NCBI GenBank assembly: GCA_947500135.1
Contig: CANMQX010000003.1
Location: forward strand, 124,001 to 188,000
Length of the DNA stretch: 64,000 nt
From: an uncultured Paracoccaceae bacterium
GTDB lineage: Bacteria; Pseudomonadota; Alphaproteobacteria; Rhodobacterales; Rhodobacteraceae
Reading direction: 5' to 3'
Shown here: in pieces, positions 46,881 through 59,158 of the stretch
How the letters are laid out: the number at the start of each line of letters is the position of its first letter
How positions within the stretch are numbered: position 1 is the first letter of the stretch
Program-made: the position numbers and the translations under genes
Notes under the pieces: model-generated
Seen by the model: the letters and a program-made list of their open reading frames with translations, nothing else
Databases searched by the model: none
Told to the model about the DNA's origin: nothing

Positions 46881-48191
46881 TCAACTGGTATCGTTTTCGG
46901 CGGGGCTCACTTTCTGTTGCATCGACTCCGTCTCTCGGCGCGGGCCAAGATCCGCAATCTTTCGCCCATACCACCTTGCCGCAGGTGCTGCGGTAACACC
47001 ATGCAATACTGCACTTATCCAGACGGTGTTCACGGCGATATGAAGTATGTTTTCGCCCAGATCATGGGGCAGCATCTCGACCACCAGCAGGGCGAAAAGC
47101 GCGGTTGCGAGGCCGCGTGGCCCAAACCAGCCAAAGAACAGGCGCGTCAGGGGTGATGCGTCAGTTCCGATCAACGAAACCCAGATTGCCAGCGGGCGGA
47201 TGATAAAGAGACTGACCAAGATCAGCGCAAATACTGGGAAGGTCAGGTGCATGATGGCCTCCGGCACCAATGCTGCACCTAATAACAGGAATGCGGACCA
47301 GGATAATATTTGTCCTTCGCCTTCGACGAATTCGTAAATGAATTTGCAGCGTCCCTGTACAACAGCGCCAAAGACAAGGCCGCTGACAAAGGCTGCAATG
47401 AACCCGTTGCCACCGATTTGCGTGGCTGCAAGGTAGGATAGCCCCGCAAGCGCAAGTGCGCCAATCCCTTCATAGGTTTCAGAGGTTAGTGCGTGGTCTT
47501 TTGCATAGATCAAAACACGCCCACCAACCCAGCCCATGATCACCCCGGCAATCGGCCCAAGAACCACTTGGGCCAATCCGAAGGCAATCCAGGACGCATT
47601 GGATTGCGACATCGCATTCGCCACAAGACTGGCCAATAGCAGGATCAATGGCAGGGCAAGCCCGTCATTCAGGCCGCTTTCAACAACCAGTGCACGACGG
47701 GGCCGGATCGGGACGGACTCATTCGACACGACCGCCTGTCCAAGTGCGGCATCCGTCGGTGCCATGATGGCAGCAAGCAGGAACGCGGCAAGCAATGACC
47801 ATTCGGGTAACATCACTGTCGCAGCCACAGCACCAAAGATAATGGCCAACGGCAATCCGATCAGCAGCATCCGCGCGGGCCAGACGCGGCGCATCTGCAA
47901 CGCACGCAAATCTGTGCTGGCCGCGTCAAGGAACAGCAAAATGACCAATGCGATTTCGGCAACAGGATGCAACAACGCCCGCGCTTGATCCGATGATGTC
48001 AATCCGCCCAGTGAAACGATTGTGCCCAACAAAAGAAACACCATCGGCGCCGTCACAATGGTGGTGACTAATCGTTGACCAAGCATGCAGAATGTAATCG
48101 TCACACCACAAATGAGAGTGAGGCCTAGCATAGTGTCACGCATTACTCCGCTTTGCAGTCCAGTGGCGGAAGCATCATGTGCAGCTCCCAT
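46881..48191 (-). CDS. Cation/proton antiporter (CPA1/NhaP-like)
   Basis: About 436 aa with twelve or so membrane helices; ATG 48191 is chosen, while 48263, 48143 and 48131 are alternatives. AFLLAAIMAPTDAALGQAVV and ESGLNDGLALPLILLL are the helix-5-type and ND motifs of sodium/proton antiporters. It reads in the same direction as the Rieske operon, 31 nt upstream, so it may be cotranscribed. A C-terminal regulatory domain is not present. Confidence 0.88.
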   Translation of the reverse strand: MGAAHDASATGLQSGVMRDTMLGLTLICGVTITFCMLGQRLVTTIVTAPMVFLLLGTIVSLGGLTSSDQARALLHPVAEIALVILLFLDAASTDLRALQMRRVWPARMLLIGLPLAIIFGAVAATVMLPEWSLLAAFLLAAIMAPTDAALGQAVVSNESVPIRPRRALVVESGLNDGLALPLILLLASLVANAMSQSNASWIAFGLAQVVLGPIAGVIMGWVGGRVLIYAKDHALTSETYEGIGALALAGLSYLAATQIGGNGFIAAFVSGLVFGAVVQGRCKFIYEFVEGEGQILSWSAFLLLGAALVPEAIMHLTFPVFALILVSLFIIRPLAIWVSLIGTDASPLTRLFFGWFGPRGLATALFALLVVEMLPHDLGENILHIAVNTVWISAVLHGVTAAPAARWYGRKIADLGPRRETESMQQKVSPAENDTS

Positions 48192-48421
48192 CGACGTCAA
48201 GTGGGTTGATATAAGGTCTGCGTGATAGAAGTCATGGCAGCGGTCGCATGTTCGTGACAGCAACGTTTATCATTTGCCGTTCCAAGCGTGCTTCAGTAGC
48301 TGCAAGATTGGGCAAGACAGTGTTTCCAAATCGGGTTTATAGTCCGAAGGCATAGATTGCTTTGCGTTGATGCCTCACTTCAACCACTGACCGCTATCCA
48401 AACGACAATAAAGGACACATC

Positions 48422-49468
48422 ATGTACCGCATCTGGATCTTACTGGCGTCCGCTTTTCTTTTGATGTCCTCTGGAAGCCTGGCTTCAGCGCAAGATGCGG
48501 TCGTTCGCCCTGCAAAACTTATGGTTATCGGGGCAGACACGGATGGCATCACCCGCCAGTTCTTTGGGCAGGTGGTCGCGCGTCAAACAGTGGATCTTGC
48601 ATTTCAGGTGTCGGGACAAATCGTTGAGTTTCCAGCAACCGAAGGACAGCAGGTCGCGCAAGGCGCTTTGGTTGCGATGCTTGATACTGAACCATTTGAA
48701 TTGCAGCGCCAGCAGGCTTCTCTGCAATTGGAACAGGCGGACCGTCTGTTGACGCGCCTGAATAATCTTGGTGGTTCGGCTTCGGAGGTTTCAAAACAAG
48801 ACGCGGAGACGCAGCTGGCATTGGCCCGTGTTGCATTGCGTAATGCCGAGTATTCGTTGGAAAACGCGACGCTGCGCGCGCCGTTTGACGCGCTTGTGGC
48901 GAGCCGTAACGTGGCGAATTTCACAACCACAAACGCAGGAAGCCCGGTCATCAGACTGCACGACATGTCGGAATTGCGCATCGATATTGATGTTCCGGAA
49001 GTACTGTTCCAGCGCGCCGGGCAAAATGCCGATGTGGCGTTGCTGGCGCGGTTTCCGACCAGCAACAAGACCTATCCGTTGGAAATTCGCGAGTTCAACG
49101 CAGAGGCATCATCCATTGGCCAGACATTTCGTTTGACCCTTGGGATGGAGCGGCCAGATGATCTGAACGTGTTGCCGGGCAGTTCGGTTATTGTGCTGGC
49201 GACGCTGAATGAGGGTCCGCCACGCCTGATTGTACCCGCCACGGCAATTCAGATTGGCAATGATGGATCGACCAGTGTCATGCAGTTCGTTCCAACCGAC
49301 GGCGACAACGGCGTCCTGCGAAAAGTGGACGTTTCGATAGATGCCACGCGTGACGGGGCGTTTATGATTACCTCTGGATTGGACGTCGGGGCGGAAATCG
49401 TCAGGATTGGCGCCCAAGTTCTGGCGGAGGGTGATACCGTCCGTCGCTTTTCAGGTTACGCAAACTAA
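48422..49468 (+). CDS. RND efflux system periplasmic adaptor (MFP)
   Basis: 348 aa with signal peptide (1-23). The lipoyl-barrel halves are visible in QVSGQIVEFPATEGQQVAQG and NATLRAPFDALVASRNVANF, with an alpha-helical hairpin between them (residues about 85-130). It bridges the inner-membrane pump to an outer-membrane channel. It is followed after 14 bp by the pump gene; no TolC-type gene is in the window. Confidence 0.92.
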   Translation: MYRIWILLASAFLLMSSGSLASAQDAVVRPAKLMVIGADTDGITRQFFGQVVARQTVDLAFQVSGQIVEFPATEGQQVAQGALVAMLDTEPFELQRQQASLQLEQADRLLTRLNNLGGSASEVSKQDAETQLALARVALRNAEYSLENATLRAPFDALVASRNVANFTTTNAGSPVIRLHDMSELRIDIDVPEVLFQRAGQNADVALLARFPTSNKTYPLEIREFNAEASSIGQTFRLTLGMERPDDLNVLPGSSVIVLATLNEGPPRLIVPATAIQIGNDGSTSVMQFVPTDGDNGVLRKVDVSIDATRDGAFMITSGLDVGAEIVRIGAQVLAEGDTVRRFSGYAN

Positions 49469-49482
49469 TCAAGGGTACCCTG

Positions 49483-52400
49483 ATGAATATTGCACGCGCT
49501 TCGATTGATCGGCCGATCTTTACCTGGATCATTATGTTGACCTGCCTGTTTGGCGGTATCTGGGGGTTTAACACTGTCGGTCGGCTGGAAGACCCGGCAT
49601 TTACGATCAAACAGGCCGTTGTCATCACGCAATATCCCGGGGCATCGGCCCAACAGGTCGCCGAAGAAGTCTCTGAGCCATTGGAAGCCGCCATTCAGCG
49701 GATGGCTGAGGTGAGCCAGATCAAATCTGTCAATCGTCCCGGCGTTTCGCGCATCGATGTAGAGGTTCAAGACACGTTCAGCGGAGATGAACTGCCGGCA
49801 ATCTGGACGGAGCTGCGCGAACGGTTGCAGAATGTTCGAAACGAACTGCCTAGCGAAGCAACAACGCCTTTTGTGGATGACGGGTTTGGGGACGTCTACG
49901 GTATCTTTTTTGCGGTAACATCCGAAGGTTTCACAGATGCAGAGCAGCATCAGTTGGCGACGTTTCTGAGGCGCGAAATCCTGACTGTTGAAGGTGTCGC
50001 GGACGTCGATATTACGGGGCTACGCGCAGAGGCGATTTTTGTTGAACCTGATCTTGCGGTTAGTTCCCAACTTGGCGTTGACCCACAGATCATCCAGCAG
50101 GCGTTGGCGACGTCAAATTCGGTGTCCCAAGTTGGGTCTGTGACAGCTGACGACACCCGGACCCAAATCCAAGCGGCCGAAGGGTCTGATACGGTCAGCG
50201 AGATCGCAGCCCTGACAATTGGCGTTGGCGGCGATCTTATCAACCTCATCGACATCGCGGATGTCAGCCGCGGGCGGCAAGCTAACCCCGCGCAGATCAT
50301 CCGGTATAACGGACAATCCGCATTCACTATCGGCGTATCGGGGGCAACTGACGATAACATCGTTGATGTTGGTAATCGTGTTGATGCCCATCTTGCGGCA
50401 CTGGCGGCAGAAATTCCATATGGGGTTACGTTGCATCCTATTTATCAGCAGCACGTCGTTGTTGATGAATCCTCGACCGGATTTTTGATAAACCTTGCCA
50501 TGTCCGTTGGTATCGTCGTGCTTGTTCTTGCGGTTTTCATGGGCGTTCGCGCGTCCTTGGTTGTGGGCATCACACTACTGCTGACGGTTGTTGGGACGCT
50601 TATGTTCATGTCGATCTTCTCGATCGAGATGGAACGGATATCGCTTGGCGCGCTTATCATCGCGATGGGCATGCTGGTTGATAACGCAATTGTCGTGGCC
50701 GAAGGTATGCAGATCGCCATGCAGCGTGGCAAATCATCTCGCGATGCGGCGGATGAGGCTGCGGGCAAAACGCAAATCCCGCTGTTGGGGGCAACCGTTG
50801 TTGGCATCATGGCCTTCGCGGGTATTGGTCTTAGCCCGGATTCAACCGGCGAATTTATGTTCTCGCTATTTGCGGTGATTGGCGTGTCCTTGCTGTTGTC
50901 ATGGATCTTGGCCGTTACCGTAACTCCGCTTTTGGGGCACTACATTTTCAAACAAGGCGCCGGTGACGGGGCCGAACCCTATGGCGGCCTGATCTTTCGT
51001 GCCTATGCCACCATCCTGCGTGGTGCGCTTCGGTTCCGTTGGTTGGTGCTGGCCGCGCTTGTTGGCATAACCGCCGCCAGTTTCGTGGGCTTCGCATCAG
51101 TGAAACAGCAGTTCTTTCCAAACTCGAATACCCCGCTTTTCTTTGTCCATTACACAATGCAGCAAGGGACCCCGATTGAGACGACGTCTGATCAGATGGA
51201 AATCGTTGAGACCTATCTGGCTGAGCATGAGGATGTTGTTGCGGTTTCAACATTTGTTGGCGAGGGGGCCACACGTTTTCTGCTGACCTATGGTGCGGAA
51301 CCACCTAACCCGGCCTATGTTCATCTGATTATTCGCACCGAAAACCTAGAACGCATTCCGCCACTGCAGGCCGAATTGGAAGCATTCGCTGCCGAGAATT
51401 TACCCGAGGGCGAATTCAGAACAGAACGGCTGGTTTTTGGTCCGGGTGGTGGCAGCCCTATCGAAGTACGCTTTTCCGGCAGCGATCCTGAGGTTTTGCG
51501 CGATCTGTCCGATAAAGCGATTGATCTGATGACGGCGGCATCCCCAAATATTCTGGCGCCCCGGACCGACTGGCACGAGCAGGAACTTGTCCTGCGCCCA
51601 CGCTACGTGACCGAACGTGGGCAAGCGGCGGGCATTACGCGTGATGACGTTGCGAACGCGATCCTATTTGCAACAGATGGTGTCACGGTTGGTACATATC
51701 GTGAGGGCGACCGCGCGATCCCGATTGTGACCCGGGTGGCACCTGATGCGGATGCCGGGATCATGGATCAGATTCTCGCGACGCAGGATAAAGCGTCGAT
51801 AATGCCCATCGAACAGGTGGTTGATGGTTTTGAATTTGAACCGCAGAACACGATTATTCGTCGTCTGGACCGGCTTCCCACAATCACGGTGGGTGCCAGC
51901 ATACCGGCTGATATGACAGCCGCACAGGTACATGCAGAGATACGCGATGTGATTGAGGCGATCACCTTGCCTATCGGATACAAAATGGAATGGGGTGGAG
52001 AGTTCGAATCCTCGGCGGACGCCAATGCCAGTCTTGCGTCACAATTACCGATCACCATTCTGATCATGGTTCTGATCACAATCGTCCTGTTCAACGCGCT
52101 TCGCCAACCTCTGATTATCTGGTTGCTGGTGCCAATGGCGGTAACGGGTGCAGTCATCGGTCTTTTGGGAACTGGATTGCCCTTTACGTTCACAGCGCTT
52201 TTGGGATTGCTGAGCTTATCCGGCATGCTGATCAAAAACGGAATCGTGCTGGTCGAGGAAATCGACATTGTCCGCCGGGAAGGTTCGCCGCTGCGCGATG
52301 CAATCGTTGGGGCGTCTGTGTCCCGTCTGCGGCCTGTTCTATTGGCTGCCGCAACGACGATCCTGGGCATGGTCCCGCTTTTGGGCGACGCATTCTTTGT

Positions 52401-52536
52401 CTCTATGGCGGTCACGATCATGGGGGGCTTGGCGTTCGCTTCGATCCTGACGCTGGTTGCGGCCCCGGTATTTTATGACCTCTTCTTTGGCGGAGGCAAA
52501 AAACCGGGCAGTGTTCCACAGGGCCAGCAGTCATAA
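49483..52536 (+). CDS. RND efflux pump inner-membrane transporter
   Basis: 1017 aa with twelve membrane helices and two large periplasmic loops, the AcrB/HAE-1 layout. SLGALIIAMGMLVDNAIVVAEGM carries the conserved aspartate(s) of helix 4 used in proton transfer. The second half has LLGLLSLSGMLIKNGIVLVEEI. The substrate class (hydrophobic compounds) follows from the family only. Pairs with the adaptor upstream; no local repressor gene is present. Confidence 0.95.
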   Translation: MNIARASIDRPIFTWIIMLTCLFGGIWGFNTVGRLEDPAFTIKQAVVITQYPGASAQQVAEEVSEPLEAAIQRMAEVSQIKSVNRPGVSRIDVEVQDTFSGDELPAIWTELRERLQNVRNELPSEATTPFVDDGFGDVYGIFFAVTSEGFTDAEQHQLATFLRREILTVEGVADVDITGLRAEAIFVEPDLAVSSQLGVDPQIIQQALATSNSVSQVGSVTADDTRTQIQAAEGSDTVSEIAALTIGVGGDLINLIDIADVSRGRQANPAQIIRYNGQSAFTIGVSGATDDNIVDVGNRVDAHLAALAAEIPYGVTLHPIYQQHVVVDESSTGFLINLAMSVGIVVLVLAVFMGVRASLVVGITLLLTVVGTLMFMSIFSIEMERISLGALIIAMGMLVDNAIVVAEGMQIAMQRGKSSRDAADEAAGKTQIPLLGATVVGIMAFAGIGLSPDSTGEFMFSLFAVIGVSLLLSWILAVTVTPLLGHYIFKQGAGDGAEPYGGLIFRAYATILRGALRFRWLVLAALVGITAASFVGFASVKQQFFPNSNTPLFFVHYTMQQGTPIETTSDQMEIVETYLAEHEDVVAVSTFVGEGATRFLLTYGAEPPNPAYVHLIIRTENLERIPPLQAELEAFAAENLPEGEFRTERLVFGPGGGSPIEVRFSGSDPEVLRDLSDKAIDLMTAASPNILAPRTDWHEQELVLRPRYVTERGQAAGITRDDVANAILFATDGVTVGTYREGDRAIPIVTRVAPDADAGIMDQILATQDKASIMPIEQVVDGFEFEPQNTIIRRLDRLPTITVGASIPADMTAAQVHAEIRDVIEAITLPIGYKMEWGGEFESSADANASLASQLPITILIMVLITIVLFNALRQPLIIWLLVPMAVTGAVIGLLGTGLPFTFTALLGLLSLSGMLIKNGIVLVEEIDIVRREGSPLRDAIVGASVSRLRPVLLAAATTILGMVPLLGDAFFVSMAVTIMGGLAFASILTLVAAPVFYDLFFGGGKKPGSVPQGQQS

Positions 52537-52907
52537 CACATGATGGTTGTGGCGAGTGTGATTGTCGTGGTCCAAGTCTGGGACAGCAGTTTCGAGTCAT
52601 GTTGATCTCCACTTGTTCTTTTTGTGATCTTGGGTTGATATTTGACTCAAAGGTCAAAATCACCTGACCTCCACCTCGTGAAACCCCCAAATCCGCCCCG
52701 AATGGCAGTTCAATTCCATACCGAATGCCTAATGCACCAGACAGACGCGGATTCTTGTCTCAGAGTGCTTGCGACACCATACCGGCTCTGATACGACGCG
52801 CAGGATTTTGCCGCTCTCGTGGAAACGGGGGTGAAACAAGCTGCCCATTCGCCATCGGTTTAAACCGGCTGTGGTGAGCCCGGGCCCAAGACATCGGAAG
52901 GCTCAAC
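52537..52907. other. 371-bp intergenic region before the ATP synthase operon
   Basis: No gene was seen. It should hold the atp promoter. A possible dyad TTTGACTC...GGTCAAA (52649-52665) is present, but I could not fix -35/-10 boxes. A GGAAGG ribosome site lies upstream of the GTG start of atpH. Confidence 0.45.
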
Positions 52908-53468
52908 GTGTCCGAAACTGCTGGTATTTCAACAGGCATTGCGCAGCGCTATGCGACCGCTGTGTTTGACATCGCCAAAGAAGGCAAAGCAATCAAGGCG
53001 CTCGAATCAGATGTGGCTGCTTTGGAAGCTGCAATGAACGAAAGCGACGATTTGCGTACACTGCTGACCTCACCGCTTTATAGTCGTGAAGAACAGTCTG
53101 CTGCGATTTCTGCCATTGCTGCGAAAATGGAACTTTCTGACACCACAAGCAATGTATTGGCGCTGCTGGCAAGCAAGCGCCGTTTGTTTGTGATGCCCCA
53201 GCTTTTGGCTGTCCTGCAGGACATGCTGGCCGAAGAGCGTGGCGAAGTGACTGCCGAAGTTACCACCGCCAAAAAGCTCACCAAAGCACAGGCCGACAAG
53301 CTTGCAAAAACACTCAAAGCCCAAGTGGGCAAATCTATCACCATCAAAGAAACCGTCGATGAAAGCATCATTGGCGGTCTTATTGTTAAAGTGGGCTCAA
53401 AGATGATCGACACGTCGATCGCCTCCAAGCTCAACGCACTCCAGAACACTATGAAAGAGGTCGGATAA
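52908..53468 (+). CDS. atpH: AtpH, F1 ATP synthase delta subunit
   Basis: 186 aa starting at [20 protein letters not shown] at the N-terminus and the C-terminal [29 protein letters not shown] are the delta/OSCP signatures. It joins F1 to the peripheral stalk. It heads an atpHAGDC operon, with a single base separating... the stop from the atpA ATG region; F0 genes are not in the window, as is usual for alphaproteobacteria with split F0 and F1 loci. Confidence 0.96.
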   Translation: MSETAGISTGIAQRYATAVFDIAKEGKAIKALESDVAALEAAMNESDDLRTLLTSPLYSREEQSAAISAIAAKMELSDTTSNVLALLASKRRLFVMPQLLAVLQDMLAEERGEVTAEVTTAKKLTKAQADKLAKTLKAQVGKSITIKETVDESIIGGLIVKVGSKMIDTSIASKLNALQNTMKEVG

Positions 53469-55007
53469 ATGGCGATCCAAGCGTCTGAAATCTCTGCGAT
53501 CCTGAAGGACCAGATCAAGAACTTCGGTCAGGAAGCCGAAGTGGCCGAGGTTGGCCGGGTACTGAGCGTCGGCGATGGTATCGCCCGCGTCTATGGCCTG
53601 GACAATGTGCAGGCTGGTGAAATGGTCGAATTCCCTGGCGGTATCCGCGGGATGGCATTGAACCTTGAAGCTGACAACGTGGGTGTTGTTATCTTTGGTT
53701 CCGACCGTGACATTAAAGAGGGCGACACCGTCAAGCGCACCAAATCCATCGTGGACGTCCCTGTGGGTGACGAACTGCTGGGTCGCGTTGTTGACGGCCT
53801 TGGCAACCCGCTGGACGGCAAAGGCCCGATCAAGACAAAAACCCGCGCTGTTGCTGACAGTAAAGCGCCGGGCATCATCCCACGCAAGTCGGTTCACGAG
53901 CCGATGGCGACTGGCCTGAAATCCGTTGACGCGATGATCCCAATCGGTCGTGGCCAGCGTGAATTGATCATTGGTGACCGCCAGACAGGTAAGACCGCCG
54001 TGGCACTGGACACAATCCTGAACCAGAAGTCCTATAACGATGCGGCTGGTGATGACGAAAGCCAGAAGCTGTACTGCGTGTATGTGGCCGTCGGTCAGAA
54101 GCGTTCGACCGTTGCCCAGCTGGTGAAGAAGCTCGAAGAGAGCGGCGCGATTGAATACTCCATCGTGGTTGCTGCCACCGCATCTGACCCCGCGCCAATG
54201 CAGTTCCTTGCGCCTTATGCTGCCACATCAATGGCTGAACATTTCCGCGACAACGGCCGCCATGCGCTGATCATCTATGATGATCTGTCCAAGCAGGCTG
54301 TGTCTTATCGTCAGATGTCGCTGTTGCTGCGCCGCCCACCGGGGCGTGAAGCTTATCCTGGTGACGTTTTCTACCTCCACTCCCGCCTGCTGGAGCGCTC
54401 TTCCAAGCTGAATGAAGATAACGGTTCCGGGTCTTTGACGGCTTTGCCGATCATCGAAACCCAAGGTGGTGACGTGTCTGCGTTTATCCCGACCAACGTG
54501 ATTTCGATCACCGACGGTCAGATCTTCCTTGAAACTGAACTGTTCTATCAGGGTATCCGCCCCGCGGTGAACACCGGTCTGTCGGTGTCGCGTGTGGGTT
54601 CGGCTGCGCAAACCAATTCGATGAAGTCGGTTGCTGGTCCGGTGAAACTGGAACTGGCGCAGTACCGCGAAATGGCGGCATTTGCGCAGTTTGGTTCTGA
54701 TCTGGATGCGGCCACACAGCAGTTGCTGAACCGTGGTGCCCGCCTGACAGAGCTGATGAAGCAACCGCAGTACTCGCCGCTGACCAACGCAGAGATCGTT
54801 TGCGTGATCTATGCAGGCACAAACGGCTATCTCGACAAGGTCGATGTGCGCGACGTGGGCCGGTTCGAAGCCGGGTTGCTGAAGCATCTGCGGACAAATG
54901 CGTCCGACGTGCTGGACTACATCACCAAAGAAGACCCGAAGATCAAAGGTGAGGCTGAAGACAAGATCAAGGCAGCCATCGAAGCGTTCGCCAAAGACTT
55001 CGCCTAA
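53469..55007 (+). CDS. atpA: AtpA, F1 ATP synthase alpha subunit
   Basis: 512 aa regulatory nucleotide-binding subunit of F1. The Walker A motif GDRQTGKTA and the [17 protein letters not shown] signature are present, and length is normal. The ATG directly follows the atpH stop codon. Acts at the cytoplasmic face of the inner membrane with AtpD. Confidence 0.98.
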   Translation: MAIQASEISAILKDQIKNFGQEAEVAEVGRVLSVGDGIARVYGLDNVQAGEMVEFPGGIRGMALNLEADNVGVVIFGSDRDIKEGDTVKRTKSIVDVPVGDELLGRVVDGLGNPLDGKGPIKTKTRAVADSKAPGIIPRKSVHEPMATGLKSVDAMIPIGRGQRELIIGDRQTGKTAVALDTILNQKSYNDAAGDDESQKLYCVYVAVGQKRSTVAQLVKKLEESGAIEYSIVVAATASDPAPMQFLAPYAATSMAEHFRDNGRHALIIYDDLSKQAVSYRQMSLLLRRPPGREAYPGDVFYLHSRLLERSSKLNEDNGSGSLTALPIIETQGGDVSAFIPTNVISITDGQIFLETELFYQGIRPAVNTGLSVSRVGSAAQTNSMKSVAGPVKLELAQYREMAAFAQFGSDLDAATQQLLNRGARLTELMKQPQYSPLTNAEIVCVIYAGTNGYLDKVDVRDVGRFEAGLLKHLRTNASDVLDYITKEDPKIKGEAEDKIKAAIEAFAKDFA

Positions 55008-55029
55008 TTCTTTGAGATAGGAGTACCTT

Positions 55030-55902
55030 ATGCCCAGTCTTAAGGACCTAAAAAATCGGATCGAGACGGTCAAATCGACCCGCAAGATCACAAAGGCCAT
55101 GCAGATGGTCGCGGCTGCAAAACTGCGCCGCGCCCAGGATGCAGCCGAGGCATCGCGCCCTTACACAGAACGGTTCAACGCCGTGATGGCAGGGCTTGCC
55201 GCATCGGTTGGCGGATCAGATAGTGCGCCTAAATTGCTGTCCGGGACGGGCAGTGATCAGGTGCATTTGTTGATCGTCATGACCGCAGAGCGTGGGCTGT
55301 GCGGTGGCTTTAACGGCAACATCGCTAAACTGGCCCGAAGCCATGCACAAAAGCTGTTGGCCGACGGCAAGACAGTAAAAATCGTGACCGTTGGCAAAAA
55401 AGGCCGCGACGCGATCAAGCGTGATTTGAGCGATTATTTTGTCGATCACGTCGATCTGACCGAGGTCAAGCGCGTCGGTTACGTCAACGCACAAGCCATC
55501 GCCAAGGATGTCCTGGCCCGGTTTGATGCGGCTGAATTCGACGTCGCAACGATCTTTTTCTCCCGTTTTGAAAACGTCGTGACGCAGCACCCGACAGCGC
55601 AGCAGATCGTCCCTGCAAAGTTTGAGCAGGCCGAAGATGCTGATGTGACGCTTTATGACTATGAACCCGGTGAGGAGGAAATCCTTGCCGATCTGCTGCC
55701 CCGTGGCGTGGCCACTGCAATTTTCAGCGCATTGCTCGAAAATGCGGCCTCTGAACAGGGTGCGCGGATGTCTGCGATGGACAACGCGACACGCAACGCT
55801 GGTGAAATGATCGACAAGCTGACCATCGAATTTAACCGTTCGCGTCAGGCCGTCATCACCAACGAGCTGATTGAAATTATTTCGGGCGCGGAAGCGCTCT
55901 AG
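55030..55902 (+). CDS. atpG: AtpG, F1 ATP synthase gamma subunit
   Basis: 290 aa central rotor stalk. N-terminal [28 protein letters not shown] and the C-terminal [22 protein letters not shown] are the two coiled-coil ends conserved in gamma. TAGGAG precedes the ATG. It lies 22 bp after atpA and 18 bp before atpD. Confidence 0.98.
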   Translation: MPSLKDLKNRIETVKSTRKITKAMQMVAAAKLRRAQDAAEASRPYTERFNAVMAGLAASVGGSDSAPKLLSGTGSDQVHLLIVMTAERGLCGGFNGNIAKLARSHAQKLLADGKTVKIVTVGKKGRDAIKRDLSDYFVDHVDLTEVKRVGYVNAQAIAKDVLARFDAAEFDVATIFFSRFENVVTQHPTAQQIVPAKFEQAEDADVTLYDYEPGEEEILADLLPRGVATAIFSALLENAASEQGARMSAMDNATRNAGEMIDKLTIEFNRSRQAVITNELIEIISGAEAL

Positions 55903-55920
55903 GACCCCGGAGAAACATAA

Positions 55921-57345
<1,425 letters not shown>

Positions 57346-57357
57346 GGAGACGCCAAT

Positions 57358-57783
57358 ATGGCAAATCTACAATTCGATCTCGTCTCGCCCGAGCGCCGTC
57401 TGGCGTCGGTCGAGGCATCCGAGGTCCGGATCCCCGGCGCAGATGGCGACATGACCGCGATGGCGGATCATGCGCCAACGATCACCACTTTGCGCCCCGG
57501 TGTTCTGACCGTGGTGCATAAAGGCGGGTCCGACGAATATGTCGTCTCTGGCGGTTTTGCCGAGATCACGGCGGCAAGTGTGTCGGTTCTGGCCGAACAG
57601 GCGCTGCCAAAGGCCGAAATGACGCAAGAGATCTATGACCAGATGATCGCCGATGCGAGGGCGGCCCATGGTCAGGCGCAGGAAACGTTCAAGAACGAAC
57701 CCGGCCCGGTTGATGACGCAGCCAAGCTGCTGTCTGACATGGTGGCTATTGGTGGTCATATCGGCCTGACTGCCAACAATTGA
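57358..57783 (+). CDS. atpC: AtpC, F1 ATP synthase epsilon subunit
   Basis: 141 aa. The N-terminal barrel ([27 protein letters not shown]) and a C-terminal helical part are recognisable. It couples the c-ring to gamma and restrains ATP hydrolysis. AAGGAG overlaps the atpD stop. A terminator follows 22 bp after its stop. Confidence 0.95.
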   Translation: MANLQFDLVSPERRLASVEASEVRIPGADGDMTAMADHAPTITTLRPGVLTVVHKGGSDEYVVSGGFAEITAASVSVLAEQALPKAEMTQEIYDQMIADARAAHGQAQETFKNEPGPVDDAAKLLSDMVAIGGHIGLTANN

Positions 57784-57804
57784 TCCGCCCCGAATTTCAA
57801 CGAA

Positions 57805-57831
57805 AGCCCTGCACATTGTGTGGGGCTTTTT
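57805..57831 (+). terminator. Intrinsic terminator of the atp operon
   Basis: AGCCCTGCAC pairs with GTGTGGGGCT (two G-U pairs) around ATT, followed by a five-T run. It ends three bases before the stop of the convergent lipoprotein gene. Confidence 0.85.
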
Positions 57832-57834
57832 GCG

Positions 57835-58578
57835 TCAGTCCTTAAGGGTGGACACGGTCGCAATGGCGATATCGTTGGGCGTATCAAGCCCATCAATGGT
57901 GACATCCATATCGCCATGGACACCGGTGTTACTGCCAATGGCATACAGCCCTTCGGCATTTGCGCCATAAAGCGTCCCCACCAGATTGCCAGAGACGTCA
58001 AATCGGTTCAGCCCATTGTCCAGCGTTCCATCAATCCCAAAGCCAAGCGTATCCGCGCCCGTCGTGTTATCGATTACCACCCCGTTCGCGATGGTTACCA
58101 CCCCTCCATAATTGGCGGCTCTGTTGGTCCCAAACTCATCCCGGGCCACGCCAATGAAACCGTCAGCCGCGCCAAAGACAGTTTCGGTCGCGAGGTTCAC
58201 CTGCAAGGTCGCATCACCGACGACATTGGCAGACACCGTTGCATTGCCGATGATCAGTTGCATGTAGCCTGCATAGGTGACGTTCCCCGCCGCTGGTTGC
58301 GTCGCAAAGTCAGTGGGGCCGCCTTCTGTTGCTGCCACACGCACCTGATCGAAATCATCCAGAAAGCTGCTATATCCGGCTAACTCGGCGGCTGTCAGCA
58401 CATTCAGATCGGTGATAATGGGTGGGTCGGTAGTCCCGCCGCCGTTGTCGTCCGGTGTTTGGTTCCCGGCCGAGCCATTCGACCCCGTGTCGCCGGTGTC
58501 TGAACCACCCCCGCCGCAACCGATCAAAACACCGACCAAGACCGTCATGAATACAATGCGCAGCTGGCTAATAATCAC
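57835..58578 (-). CDS. Predicted lipoprotein with C-terminal beta-rich domain
   Basis: 247 aa. The signal peptide ends in a lipobox (VLIGC, Cys21), followed by a flexible Gly/Asp/Ser/Thr-rich linker to about residue 55. The remainder is beta-rich with alternating hydrophobic residues, reminiscent of the TbpB-like barrel in transferrin-binding-protein-like lipoproteins, though the match is weak. Likely anchored in the outer or inner membrane, facing the periplasm or surface. Function unknown; monocistronic. Confidence 0.65.
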   Translation of the reverse strand: MIISQLRIVFMTVLVGVLIGCGGGGSDTGDTGSNGSAGNQTPDDNGGGTTDPPIITDLNVLTAAELAGYSSFLDDFDQVRVAATEGGPTDFATQPAAGNVTYAGYMQLIIGNATVSANVVGDATLQVNLATETVFGAADGFIGVARDEFGTNRAANYGGVVTIANGVVIDNTTGADTLGFGIDGTLDNGLNRFDVSGNLVGTLYGANAEGLYAIGSNTGVHGDMDVTIDGLDTPNDIAIATVSTLKD

Positions 58579-58730
58579 CTAAGAACATCCCTAGAATTTT
58601 AGTCATCTACATGTTTAGTATCTGTTAATTATGAACCAATGATTAGCATTTCCCCGGTAAGCGCCCCTGCAGGGTGACCCGTGTCTGGCATGAAACTGAT
58701 AGTGATGGCGTAAGGAATGCCAGTAAGCAT

Positions 58731-59081
58731 ATGCGTAGGTTGAACAGTGGAACGGTCGGGATTGACCACGGTGATGTGGTTCTATTCTCGGATTTTGAAC
58801 ATGATGGTGAGATGTGGCGTGGCGACGGCCCGCGCCAAAATCGTGTCAACGTGGAATTCGCGGAACTTTATCTGAACCCGCCACATGTGCAGGTCTCAAT
58901 CTCGATGTGGGACATCTCTAACAACACGAATATCCGCGCGGATGTGCAAGCGGAAAACATCACCGCCGCCGGTTTTGACATCGTCTTTCGCACATGGGCG
59001 GATACGCAGGTTGCCCGGGTGCGTGTGGCCTGGACATCAATTGGTGAGCTTGCCAATGACGAAGGATGGGAATTGTACTGA
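58731..59081 (+). CDS. H-type lectin domain protein
   Basis: 116 aa from ATG 58731; the ORF track start (GTG 58674) adds 19 residues that do not look like the family. RRLNSGTVGIDHGDVVLFSDF followed by VQVSISMWDISNNTNIRADV and FDIVFRTWADTQVARVRVAW match the small stand-alone H-lectin proteins of roseobacters. H-type lectins bind N-acetylgalactosamine in animals; the bacterial ligand is unknown. No signal peptide. The stop codon lies in the palindromic repeat that follows. Confidence 0.82.
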   Translation: MRRLNSGTVGIDHGDVVLFSDFEHDGEMWRGDGPRQNRVNVEFAELYLNPPHVQVSISMWDISNNTNIRADVQAENITAAGFDIVFRTWADTQVARVRVAWTSIGELANDEGWELY

Positions 59082-59158
59082 CACCTGTCCCGGACTTGAT
59101 CCGGGACCTCGACCTGAACCGACGCGGAGGTTCCGGGTCATGCCCGGGAGGGTGTCAG
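59078..59158. repeat. CCCGGG-rich palindromic repeat, copy 3
   Basis: Outer arms CTGACACC and GGTGTCAG pair perfectly; inner arms GTCCCGGACTTGATCCGGGA-CCTC and GAGG-TTCCGGGTCATGCCCGGGA pair with few mismatches. It fills the gap between two convergent genes and touches both stop codons, so it could serve as a two-way terminator. Confidence 0.83.

Noticed and set aside
58674-58730. GTG-started extension of the H-type lectin
   Set aside because: The extra 19 residues do not fit the family, whose members start close to the RRLNSGTVG motif.
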